Source: Microvirga pakistanensis (GTDB taxonomy: Bacteria > Pseudomonadota > Alphaproteobacteria > Rhizobiales > Beijerinckiaceae). Taken from it: a stretch of DNA of 64,000 nt. Location of the stretch: positions 276,569 to 340,568 of the forward strand of contig NZ_SPJX01000167.1 in the NCBI RefSeq assembly GCF_004458765.1, written 5' to 3'. Shown one piece after another: positions 21,509-29,671 of this stretch. The notes below the pieces were generated by a model. The model saw only the letters and a list, made by a program, of their open reading frames with translations. It did not search any database and had not been told where the DNA came from. The translations under genes were made by a program, and so were the position numbers. Positions within the stretch are counted from its first letter, which is position 1; the number at the start of each line of letters is the position of its first letter.

Positions 21509-22570
21509 TCAGATCCAGCCCTGAAGCTCGCGCTCGACGATGTGGTTGATCACGCGCATGCCGTCCGGGCCGTCGTTGAGGCACGGCAGATAGGCGAAGT
21601 CCTCGCCGCCATTGTGCATGAAGATCTCGCGGTTCTCGCCGTTGAGCTCCTCCAGCGTCTCCAGGCAATCGGCGGAGAAGCCGGGCGCCACGATGGCCAT
21701 GCGCTTCACACCGCTTTTCGCCAGGGCCTCAACGGTCTTATCCGTGTAGGGCTGGAGCCACTCCGCCGTGCCGAAACGCGACTGGAAGCTCATGCGGAAC
21801 CTGTCCGCCGGCCAGCCGAAGGCTTCACGCATCAGGCGCCATGTCTTCACGCATTGGCAATGATAGGGATCTCCCTTGAGCAGGTACTCCTTCGGCACGC
21901 CATGGAAGGACACGAGGATGACCTCCGGCTCGAAGGTGAGCTTCGTGAGTTCCTGCTTCATCGAAGAGACGACGGATTCGATATAGACCGGATCGTCGTG
22001 GTAAGGCGGTGAGACGCGCACCGTCGGCTGCCAGCGCATGTCCATGAGGGCGCGGAAGGCCTGATCGCAGGCCGTCGCGGAGGTCGCCGCGGCATATTGC
22101 GGGTAGAGCGGCACGAGCAGGATCCGGTCGCAGCCCTGATCGAGGAGCGCCTGGATGCGCTCGCGCACTTCCGGCTTCCCGTAGCGCATCGCCCAGTCGA
22201 CGGTGATCCTGTCGCCGGCGATGGCCTTCAGATGCGCGGTCACCTTCTCGGCCTGGTTGCGGGTGATGGTTTTCAGCGGGCCCTCATTGAGCTCGTTGTT
22301 CCAGATCGAGGCGTAATCGCGGCCCTTCGCGCTGGGGCGTTTGGTCAGAATGATCAGGTTGAGGATCGGCCACCAGAGCAGGCGCGGGGTCTCGATCACG
22401 CGGCGGTCGGACAGAAACTCCTTCAGGTAGCGCCGCATGGGCCAGTAGGTGGTGCCCTCCGGCGTCCCGAGATTCATCAGAAGCACACCGATCCGCCCTG
22501 CCTTCACGGGCGGGTGGTCCACCGGACGCCCGCCCTGGACGGTTTCGGTCATGCTCACACGTTCATTCAT
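21509..22570 (-). CDS. hemH: Ferrochelatase
   Basis: A 353-residue enzyme that inserts Fe(II) into protoporphyrin IX, the last step of heme synthesis. The N-terminal LLMNLGTPEG, the YPQYAAAT segment, the catalytic SFHGVP (H213) and the acidic DCLETLEEL helix (E294/E297/E298) are all present. Length is standard and there is no C-terminal 2Fe-2S extension. The second in-frame ATG (residue 7) is also a possible start. No other heme gene is adjacent. Confidence 0.95.
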   Translation of the reverse strand: MNERVSMTETVQGGRPVDHPPVKAGRIGVLLMNLGTPEGTTYWPMRRYLKEFLSDRRVIETPRLLWWPILNLIILTKRPSAKGRDYASIWNNELNEGPLKTITRNQAEKVTAHLKAIAGDRITVDWAMRYGKPEVRERIQALLDQGCDRILLVPLYPQYAAATSATACDQAFRALMDMRWQPTVRVSPPYHDDPVYIESVVSSMKQELTKLTFEPEVILVSFHGVPKEYLLKGDPYHCQCVKTWRLMREAFGWPADRFRMSFQSRFGTAEWLQPYTDKTVEALAKSGVKRMAIVAPGFSADCLETLEELNGENREIFMHNGGEDFAYLPCLNDGPDGMRVINHIVERELQGWI

Positions 22571-22693
22571 CGGTTGAAGTCCCTTGGCAGCGGGATCCGG
22601 GGCGGATCGCGCTCAGAATGGGCCCTAGATAGTGGCATTTTCTGCGTGACGCCAAGGCGTTCCGCTTCAATTCGACGTGGGTCGAGCCAGCGC

Positions 22694-24961
22694 TCAGATC
22701 GGCGGGCTCAAGTTTGCCGTCGCCTTGAGGGGCGCATCGATGGCGACCCGCAATCCGGCCGGATCGTAGTCGACGTCAACCTTGGCATTGAGCTGCGTCG
22801 TCAGAACGCGGTGCAGCAGGCGCGAGCCGAAGCCTTGCCGCTCCGGCTGGGAGACGGCGGGTCCCCCCCGCTCATGCCAGGTCATCGTCAGCCGCTTCCC
22901 GTCATCGCCCTCATGCACGTCCCACGTGACCGAAACTTTGCCGTTGCGCACCGAGAGCGCGCCGTATTTGGCGGCATTCGTCGTGAGCTCGTGGATGGCC
23001 ATCCCGATGGGGACCGCGATCTCCGACGGCAGTTCCACCCCGGGGCCGCGCAGCGTGATCCGCTCGCCCCTGGCGTCGTTATAGGGTTTCAGTTCCTTTT
23101 CCAGGATATCGCGCAGGGGCGCGGTCTGCCACAAGGCTTCGGTCAAGAGGGAATGGGTGTTTGCCAGCGAGACGATGCGCCCGACGAAGGCTTTGTAGAA
23201 ATCGTCGATGCTCGATGTCGAACGCGCCGTAGCGCCGACCACCGCCTGCACGGTCGCCAGGGTGTTCTTCACCCGGTGGTGGAGCTCGCGGATCAGGAAG
23301 GATTGCTGGTTCTGCGCCTGCTTGCGCTCCTCGATCTCGTGCTGCGCTTCGCTGTAGAGGCGTCCGTTCTCGAGCGCGATGGCGGCTTGCGCGGCAAGGC
23401 CCGTCACAAGGCGCTCCGCACGCTCCGTGAAGGCTCCCGCCCGCTCGTGCGCAAAGAGAAGCAATCCCTGAGTCTGGCCGTTTCGCGAGGCAATCGGAAC
23501 GGCCATGACGCTGCGCACCCTGGCTCCCTCGGGAGCATGGGCATCCTTTACCGCTGCTTCGAACTCCGGATCCTTGGTGATGTCGTCGAACCGAATGGTT
23601 CTACCCTGGTCGAAGACGGCTCTGCAGATTTGATCGCTGGGCAGCTTGGTGAAGGCCGTGCGAGCCCCACCGGAATTATAGAGCCCGTAATCCTCCGTCC
23701 GCGCATCCTCTCCGGAGGCATCGTCACGGTTCGAGAAATAGGCTCCGGCCTGCGCCCCCGTGAGAAGCACCGCCGCCTCGACCACGTTCTCGACGAGCCG
23801 ATCCACATCGAGCTCGGCCGCCAGCGCCCGGCCTGTCCGGTTCAACACCTCCAGCGCCGCTGTTTCCGCCTGCAGCTCGCTGGTCCGAAGCGTGACTTCC
23901 TTTTGCAGGAGGGCCTCATTGGCGGCCTGCTCCCGAAACTGCTGCGATGCCAGCGACGTGAGCGCGGCCAGGGCCAAAAGGGCAATCAGCGCAAAGGCGC
24001 CGTAGAGCTTCATCTGGACCGTCCAGGGAACCCAATAGGCATCGTCCGGAATGCTGACATTGATGTAGAGCGGCATATTGCCGACCCGGCGATAGGCCCC
24101 AGTCCGCTCCTCGTCCATGCTTCGAAAGCGGTAGATGCCGGCATTACGGTTCTGCCTGATCGCCTGGTCGAGGGCCGCCTTGTCGATGGGAGCGAACGAC
24201 AGGCCGTCGGGCGGCAGGGGCAATTGAGCGATGACGGCGCCGTCGGTGGCGCGCAGCAGCGTGACGCGATTTCCCTTCGGCAGGCGCAGCTTGCCCCAGT
24301 AGGTCTCGAAATAGGATAACGCGACGGTGGCCGCGATGATGCCCTGGAAGCTGTTGTTCGGTCCATTGAGACGGCGGCTGATCATGAAGGTCGGCACCTT
24401 GGTGACCCGGCCGATGATCGGTTCGCCGACGAAAAGCCCCTGGTTCGGTCGGATCTGCGCCTTGAAGGCATCCCGGTCCGGCACGGTCGAGGGCGGCGCG
24501 GGAAACTGCGCCGTGGTGAGCCGCAGGCGGCCCGTCGAGTCGTTGAGCCAGAGGTTGTCGAAATACGGCAACGTTTCCTTGGCCTTCTTGAGATTGTCCC
24601 AATGTGGCTTGGAGGCCTCGATCAGATCCCAATCGGCCCCCTCGGCCTGCATGGCCAATTGCTTGAGAGTCAGGTCGGTGACTTCGAGAAGGCGCGCCGT
24701 ATGGTCCGCCAGGAAGTAGGCGTTGCTCGCGATATCCTCCTCGTTGCGCTGGATCAGCCGGTTGCGCTGCTCCCAGGCGATGTAGCCGAAGGTGAGCAGG
24801 ATGAAGGCTACGCCGAAGAGGCCCATGACGAGGGTCAAACGCCCCCGCGCCAACCGCTGGCGGCGGCGCTTGACGGACAGGCTTGTATGCTCTGAGCGCG
24901 GTTTGAACTGCAATGCAACTGATCGTGTTAGGGCTGCGATTCGCTTTGAGCGGGCAACCAT
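22694..24961 (-). CDS. HWE-type sensor histidine kinase with extracellular cache-like and GAF domains
   Basis: A ~755-residue membrane sensor kinase. A membrane segment near residue 45-65 is followed by a ~250-residue periplasmic dCACHE-like region and a second membrane segment (FALIALLALAALTSLA). A coiled linker, a GAF domain (AALEVLNRTGRALAAELD...) and the kinase core then follow. The phosphoacceptor is in ELHHRVKNTLA; the ATPase domain has ELTTNAAKYGAL and the WHERGGP signature (W-x-E) that defines the HWE/HisKA_2 class. ATG 24961 lies downstream of the 5'-nucleotidase terminator, which excludes a longer start. No response regulator is adjacent, and HWE kinases often feed the general stress response. 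Confidence 0.88.
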   Translation of the reverse strand: MVARSKRIAALTRSVALQFKPRSEHTSLSVKRRRQRLARGRLTLVMGLFGVAFILLTFGYIAWEQRNRLIQRNEEDIASNAYFLADHTARLLEVTDLTLKQLAMQAEGADWDLIEASKPHWDNLKKAKETLPYFDNLWLNDSTGRLRLTTAQFPAPPSTVPDRDAFKAQIRPNQGLFVGEPIIGRVTKVPTFMISRRLNGPNNSFQGIIAATVALSYFETYWGKLRLPKGNRVTLLRATDGAVIAQLPLPPDGLSFAPIDKAALDQAIRQNRNAGIYRFRSMDEERTGAYRRVGNMPLYINVSIPDDAYWVPWTVQMKLYGAFALIALLALAALTSLASQQFREQAANEALLQKEVTLRTSELQAETAALEVLNRTGRALAAELDVDRLVENVVEAAVLLTGAQAGAYFSNRDDASGEDARTEDYGLYNSGGARTAFTKLPSDQICRAVFDQGRTIRFDDITKDPEFEAAVKDAHAPEGARVRSVMAVPIASRNGQTQGLLLFAHERAGAFTERAERLVTGLAAQAAIALENGRLYSEAQHEIEERKQAQNQQSFLIRELHHRVKNTLATVQAVVGATARSTSSIDDFYKAFVGRIVSLANTHSLLTEALWQTAPLRDILEKELKPYNDARGERITLRGPGVELPSEIAVPIGMAIHELTTNAAKYGALSVRNGKVSVTWDVHEGDDGKRLTMTWHERGGPAVSQPERQGFGSRLLHRVLTTQLNAKVDVDYDPAGLRVAIDAPLKATANLSPPI

Positions 24962-25011
24962 GGCACAGCGATGGCAGGAGATGGAGGGGAAATTGTATCC
25001 TCTCCCCCCTT

Positions 25012-25047
25012 GAAAAATCAACGCCGGGGCCTCTCGAACCCCGGCGT
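25012..25047 (-). terminator. Rho-independent terminator of the 5'-nucleotidase gene
   Basis: ACGCCGGGG (25021-25029) and CCCCGGCGT (25039-25047) form a perfect 9-bp stem. On the minus strand it is followed by TGATTTTTC. It separates the nucleotidase transcript from the kinase gene. Confidence 0.85.
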
Positions 25048-25067
25048 GCGTCAGTTCCGCCGCTGGA

Positions 25068-26582
25068 TCAGCGCAGGACGATGCGTCCCTCGACTTTGGG
25101 CGCGACCTTTCCGGCCTTGGCGACATAATCGATCACCTGGCTGGCCATGAGCTGGCTGGCCGAGACGTCGATGAGGGACTTGGCATCCGTGAAAGCCCGA
25201 TAGCCGTCGCCGCCTCGGCCCATGAAATCGTTGGTGGCGAGCTTATAGGTTCTGGCCGGATCGAGCGGCTCGCCGTTGATCTTCACCGATTTCACGCGGC
25301 TGCCCACCGGTTCCTTCAGGTCGACCTCGGCCATGATGCCGGCGACCTGCGGAAACCGGCCGCCGAGCTCGCGCACCTGGCTCACGCCGTTCTCCAGCGC
25401 CGCCTTGATCTGCTCGCCTTTCACCTCCAGCAGCACGGTGGTATTGCCGAAGGGCATCTCGGCCAGGATGTCGCGGCGGGTCAGCTTCTGTCCGGCCGCA
25501 TACTGCTTGTCAGCGCGGATGCCGCCGCCGTTGGTGATCGCCACGTCGGCTCCGACGGAGCTTTTCAGCGCATCGGCGATCAGATTGCCGATGGCGGCCT
25601 CGCCGCCGCGCACCGTCGCACGGCGGCTGTCGAGGGGCGTCTCCGTCACGCCGATCTCCACGTCGAGCTCCTTGGAGAGTTTGTCCTCATAGCCCTTGAC
25701 GACGGCCTCGATCTCCGGATCCGGCTTCACGCTGGCGCTGTTGACGATGCGGAAATTAGGCGCCCAGGTCACACTGGTCTTGCCGTCCTTCGTCGTCTTG
25801 GTGACGGCCAGTTCGACCACGTTGATGTAGTTGCCCTGCGATTCCGATTCCGAGAGCACCACCTTGCCGTCGTAAAAAGCCAGGAGATGCTCGTCATGGC
25901 CGCCGATGATCACATCGACCCCGGCGGAGCGGGCGATGATCATGTCCACCTCCAGCGGCGTATGGGCAAGGGCGACCACGATGTCGGCGCCCTTCTCGCG
26001 CAGTTCCTTGGCCTTCGACCTGGCGGTGTCGATTGTGGAGGCGAACTTGATGTCGCCGGGACTCGATGCGATCGGCGTGTCCTCGGTGGTCAGGCCGAAG
26101 AAGCCGACCTTCACCCCCTGCACCTCGACCATCTTGTCGGGCTTGGTGTTGGCTGGAATTCCGTTGCCGTCGATGATGTTGGTGGCCAGCACGTCGAACT
26201 TGGCCTCCGCCATGCGCGCCCGGAAGGCGTCGGGGCCGAGGTCGAATTCATGGTTGCCGGGCACCATCGCATCCACGCCCATGCGGTTCAAGATGTCGAT
26301 GACATGCGCGCCCTTGTCGAAGCCGGACAGCAGCGAAGGCGAAATGGTGTCGCCCGCATGCACGAAGAAGGCGTTGCCCTTCGCCTTCTCCTCCTTGATC
26401 ACCGCTGCCAGCCGGGCAAAACCGCCCCGGCCCTTCTCGGCGCTCATGCGGTCGATATCATTCGTCTGGACGAAACGCAGGGTTACGGCTTCCTGCGCCA
26501 GGGCGGTGCCGGACAGGAGCAGGGACAATCCCAGGAATCCGGCGCGCAGGGCAGCGGAGGGTCGTCGATTCAACATCTTCAC
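25068..26582 (-). CDS. 5'-nucleotidase / metallophosphatase family protein (UshA-like)
   Basis: A 504-residue periplasmic phosphatase. A signal peptide covers residues 1-29 (ending ALA-QE). The N-terminal metallophosphatase domain has FVQTNDIDR, HAGDTISPS, PGNHEFDLG and GGHDEH metal-binding motifs. The C-terminal 5_nucleotid_C domain contains TNGGGIR and the NDFMGRGGDGY nucleotide stacking segment. The family hydrolyses nucleotides and related esters to salvage nucleosides and phosphate. Length is normal and the gene appears to be transcribed alone with its own terminator. Confidence 0.93.
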   Translation of the reverse strand: MKMLNRRPSAALRAGFLGLSLLLSGTALAQEAVTLRFVQTNDIDRMSAEKGRGGFARLAAVIKEEKAKGNAFFVHAGDTISPSLLSGFDKGAHVIDILNRMGVDAMVPGNHEFDLGPDAFRARMAEAKFDVLATNIIDGNGIPANTKPDKMVEVQGVKVGFFGLTTEDTPIASSPGDIKFASTIDTARSKAKELREKGADIVVALAHTPLEVDMIIARSAGVDVIIGGHDEHLLAFYDGKVVLSESESQGNYINVVELAVTKTTKDGKTSVTWAPNFRIVNSASVKPDPEIEAVVKGYEDKLSKELDVEIGVTETPLDSRRATVRGGEAAIGNLIADALKSSVGADVAITNGGGIRADKQYAAGQKLTRRDILAEMPFGNTTVLLEVKGEQIKAALENGVSQVRELGGRFPQVAGIMAEVDLKEPVGSRVKSVKINGEPLDPARTYKLATNDFMGRGGDGYRAFTDAKSLIDVSASQLMASQVIDYVAKAGKVAPKVEGRIVLR

Positions 26583-26754
26583 AGATCCTCATATCGGGCG
26601 GCGCCCAGAGCAGACGTCCGGAAGCCTAGGCCGGAAACGTGTCACAGAAGTAACATCCTGTCGATGACCTCCGTGCCTGGAAGGATGGTATGGGGTGATG
26701 CCATTTTCATCGATGTCGGCTAGACATCCTCCCATACCTTGAGCATGCGCTTCC

Positions 26755-27462
26755 ATGACCGGTCCCATCAGCCAAGCCCTTGCAGAGTTCCGCCGCAACG
26801 AGCAGGCCGCATCCTGGCTCACGCTTCCCTTCTTCCAGGATGGCAGCGCCGACCGGGTCGCCGGAAAGGTCGATGCTGTGATCGCTGCCGGAGGCCAGGT
26901 GCTTCCGCCGCCCGAGGCGGTCTTCACGAGCATCACGCTGACCCCCCTCGACCGGGTCAAGGTCGTGGTCCTCGGGCAGGACCCCTATCCCACGCCGGGG
27001 GATTCCCATGGGCTTGCGTTCTCCTATCGCGGTTCGCGGCGGCTGCCCGCTTCGCTGCGGACGATCCTCGCCGAAATGTCGTCGGATCTGAACGTCCCCA
27101 TGCCCAAATCCGGCGATCTGACGAAATGGGCCAAGCAGGGCGTTCTGCTCATCAACACGGCCCTCACGGTCGAGGCCGGACAATCCGGCGCGCACATGAA
27201 ATTCGGCTGGTCGGACCTGGTCGATCAGGCCGTGGCTGCGATCTCCGAACGCCAACCTGCCGTGGCCTTCCTGCTCTGGGGCGGTCCCGCCCGCAGGCGC
27301 GCCGCGCTCATCGACCGCACGAAGCATCTGGTGATTGAATCGGGCCACCCCTCGCCGCTCAACCGCCTCAACGACTTCAAGGGCACCCGGCCCTTCAGCC
27401 GCGCCAATGCCTGGCTGGTCGAGAAGGGTCTGGAGCCCGTCGACTGGCAGCTCGAACCCTGA
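26755..27462 (+). CDS. ung: Uracil-DNA glycosylase, family 1
   Basis: A 235-residue repair enzyme that removes uracil from DNA. The water-activating loop VVLGQDPYPTPGDSHGLAFS (catalytic D76) and the C-terminal GHPSPLN minor-groove loop near residue 198 are diagnostic, as is LLINTALTV in between. It is somewhat divergent from enterobacterial Ung: the canonical HGLCFSV appears here as HGLAFSY. ATG 26755 begins the family-length protein. It is divergent from the 5'-nucleotidase. Confidence 0.92.
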   Translation: MTGPISQALAEFRRNEQAASWLTLPFFQDGSADRVAGKVDAVIAAGGQVLPPPEAVFTSITLTPLDRVKVVVLGQDPYPTPGDSHGLAFSYRGSRRLPASLRTILAEMSSDLNVPMPKSGDLTKWAKQGVLLINTALTVEAGQSGAHMKFGWSDLVDQAVAAISERQPAVAFLLWGGPARRRAALIDRTKHLVIESGHPSPLNRLNDFKGTRPFSRANAWLVEKGLEPVDWQLEP

Positions 27463-27559
27463 TCATCCCTGACGTGCGGTGTGGCGAAGAACCTTGTCCA
27501 AGACCCTGCCGGGGAGTAGGTCTCTCGCGAAAAACAACCGTGAAACCTTGGAGATCAGC

Positions 27560-28759
27560 ATGGCGGAATCCCTGTTTGGACGTGTGGAGCCCTTCGCGGG
27601 CGACCCGATCCTGTCCCTCAACGACAGCTTCAAGGCCGATCCGCGCCCCGAGAAGGTGAACCTCAGCATCGGCGTCTACACGGACGAGAAGGGCCGCATT
27701 CCGGTGCTGGGTTCCGTTAGGTCCGCCTATGAGCAGATCGGCTTTGCCAAGCGGCCCTATCTTCCCATGGACGGCCACCCGGGCTACCGCGACGGCGTGC
27801 AGAAGCTGGTTTTCGGTAAGGCGCATCCGGCTCTCGCGGAGAAGCGCGTCGCGACGATCCAGACCATCGGCGGCACGGGCGCCGTCGGCATCGCGGCCGA
27901 CTTCCTGGCCAAGCACCTTCCGGGCCGTCCCGTTCTCGTCAGCGATCCGACCTGGGAGAACCATCACGGGCTGTTCCAGCGGGCGGGCTTCGAAACGACG
28001 ACCTATCCTTATTGGGACCGCGCCAACCGGTCCGTCGACTTCGCCGGCATGGTCAAGGCGCTGGAAGCCGCCGAGAGCGGCTCCATCGTGGTGATCCAGC
28101 CCGTCTGCCACAATCCGACCGGCGTCGACCTGGGCGAGGAGCAGCAGGCTGCCGTGACCGACGTGCTCGTCGCCAAGGGTCATGTCGTGGTGTTCGACAT
28201 GGCCTATCAGGGCTTCGGCACCAGCGTCGACGCGGATGCCGCTTTCGTGCGCCGCTATGCGGAGCGCGCGAGCTGCCTCGTGGCCAATTCCTTCTCGAAG
28301 AACTTCTCGCTCTACGGTGAGCGCTGCGGCGGCTTGAGCGCCGTCTGCCGTGACGCGGACGAGGCGGAGCGCGTGCTGGGGCAGCTGAAGCTCGCCGTGC
28401 GCCGCAGCTATTCGAGCCCGCCGATGACGGGCGGCCTTCTGGTCGCCACCGTGCTCGGCAACGACGACTTGCGCGCCCAGTGGACCCGCGAGGTCGACGA
28501 GATGCGCACCCGCATGGATGCCATGCGCAAGCTCCTCGCCGAGCACATCCGGGCGCTCTCGAACGAGGCCGACGTGAATTTCCTGTTGAGCCAACGCGGC
28601 ATGTTCAGCTATACGGGCCTGCGTGAGCAGCAGGTCCACGACATGCGCGAGAACGACGGCGTTTATCTCGTGGGATCGGGCCGCATGTGCGTGGCGGGCC
28701 TCAACGAGGAGAACGTGCCGAAGGTCGCCCGGAGCTTCGTCGCGGCACGCCAGGTGTGA
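27560..28759 (+). CDS. tyrB: Aromatic amino acid aminotransferase, class I
   Basis: A 399-residue PLP enzyme of the aspartate/aromatic aminotransferase I-alpha group. It starts with MAESLFGRVEPFAGDPILSL, carries the cofactor segment QPVCHNPTGVDL and the Schiff-base lysine in NSFSKNFSLYGER, and ends with SGRMCVAGLNEENV. The family transfers amino groups between tyrosine, phenylalanine, tryptophan or aspartate and 2-oxoglutarate. ATG 27560 was chosen over an upstream in-frame GTG/ATG because it matches family N-termini and follows TTGGAGATC. A nearby indolepyruvate oxidoreductase gene suggests a role in aromatic amino acid degradation. Confidence 0.9.
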   Translation: MAESLFGRVEPFAGDPILSLNDSFKADPRPEKVNLSIGVYTDEKGRIPVLGSVRSAYEQIGFAKRPYLPMDGHPGYRDGVQKLVFGKAHPALAEKRVATIQTIGGTGAVGIAADFLAKHLPGRPVLVSDPTWENHHGLFQRAGFETTTYPYWDRANRSVDFAGMVKALEAAESGSIVVIQPVCHNPTGVDLGEEQQAAVTDVLVAKGHVVVFDMAYQGFGTSVDADAAFVRRYAERASCLVANSFSKNFSLYGERCGGLSAVCRDADEAERVLGQLKLAVRRSYSSPPMTGGLLVATVLGNDDLRAQWTREVDEMRTRMDAMRKLLAEHIRALSNEADVNFLLSQRGMFSYTGLREQQVHDMRENDGVYLVGSGRMCVAGLNEENVPKVARSFVAARQV

Positions 28760-28784
28760 GCCCCCATCCCTCCCTATCGCACTT

Positions 28785-28814
28785 CGTCGTCACCGCCTTG
28801 TGCCGGTGACGACG
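28785..28814. terminator. Perfect hairpin between convergent tyrB and DUF2243 genes
   Basis: CGTCGTCACCG (28785-28795) and CGGTGACGACG (28804-28814) form an 11-bp stem with an 8-base loop. There is no clear T-run, so termination is inferred from its place between converging genes. Confidence 0.6.
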
Positions 28815-28819
28815 GCTGA

Positions 28820-29575
28820 TCAACTGCGTATGAAATTGAAGCATCCGGGCGGCAAGCCCGCGCCGCTCACCAGAATGGCTCCGTCCCCGAACAGCCGCCA
28901 TGGCGACGCTCCGTTGTCGAGGCGCATCACCACGAGCTCTCCGGTTCGATCCGTCCAGACCATCTGCCCTTCGGCGGAGGCGACCGCTCTCATTATATCG
29001 GCCTGTCCGGTTCCTGGAGCAAAGAGCACGGTCGTGAATCCACCCTCCTGAGGTCGCATGGCCTGAAAGCCCGCACCGATGACCAGGAGCGCCATCAGCA
29101 CACGGGTCTGCGCGGCGGATGACCGCGCATGATCGTCACCGGACCTGCGCCGCGTCAGCACGCCTAGGCCCAAGGGAAGAAGCCCGAAGACGGCAAACCA
29201 CAGGAGATCCCAGACCAGGGGATTGCCGCTGTCCATGCGAATCCGGTGGATGCCGAGCAGCCAGTGGGAGAGAACGCCGTCCACCACATGCCAGACGCCG
29301 AACCCGATCAGGGCGTTTGCCACGAGCAGGCGGGGCGATCCCTGTCTCGACGTGGTAAGCATCCAGAGGCCCGCGCCTGCGATCACATACATCAAGGCAT
29401 GAAAGTAACCGTCGGCCGCCACCTGGAACCGTACGTCGTCGCCATCGATGGCGCTCAACAGATGATGCCATTGCAGGATCTGATGCAGCAGGATGCCGTC
29501 GAAGAAGCCCCCAAGAGCGAAGCCGAGGCAATAGCCCGCCCATCTGTAACGCGAGGCGGTCTCGGTTGCGGCCAT
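28820..29575 (-). CDS. DUF2243 domain-containing membrane protein
   Basis: A 251-residue inner-membrane protein. The N-terminal ~150 residues have four hydrophobic segments and the family signature GFFDGILLHQILQWHH, which is rich in histidines within the membrane; VWHVVDGVLSHWLLGIHRI continues this pattern and suggests metal or heme binding. The C-terminal ~85 residues, after a basic linker, carry a further hydrophobic stretch and an unassigned soluble tail. ATG 29575 has GGAGGG 6 bases upstream, which decides it against a longer start. The function of this family is not known. Confidence 0.85.
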   Translation of the reverse strand: MAATETASRYRWAGYCLGFALGGFFDGILLHQILQWHHLLSAIDGDDVRFQVAADGYFHALMYVIAGAGLWMLTTSRQGSPRLLVANALIGFGVWHVVDGVLSHWLLGIHRIRMDSGNPLVWDLLWFAVFGLLPLGLGVLTRRRSGDDHARSSAAQTRVLMALLVIGAGFQAMRPQEGGFTTVLFAPGTGQADIMRAVASAEGQMVWTDRTGELVVMRLDNGASPWRLFGDGAILVSGAGLPPGCFNFIRS

Positions 29576-29639
29576 GGTTGCCCTCCATCGTGAATCCTGC
29601 CCCGTCAAGACCGGGACCGTCACGATGTTCCGTACGGTC

Positions 29640-29664
29640 GGGCCCCGTGCATTGGTCGGGGCCC
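29640..29664. terminator. Hairpin downstream of the indolepyruvate oxidoreductase gene
   Basis: GGGCCCC (29640-29646) pairs with GGGGCCC (29658-29664), 8 bases beyond the stop codon of the minus-strand gene. It has no T-run, so function as a terminator is tentative. Confidence 0.45.
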
Positions 29665-29671
29665 TTCTGGC

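Noticed and set aside
24962..25126. A longer N-terminus for the HWE kinase starting at 25126
   Set aside because: It would place the start upstream of the strong terminator at 25012-25047 and inside the 5'-nucleotidase gene.
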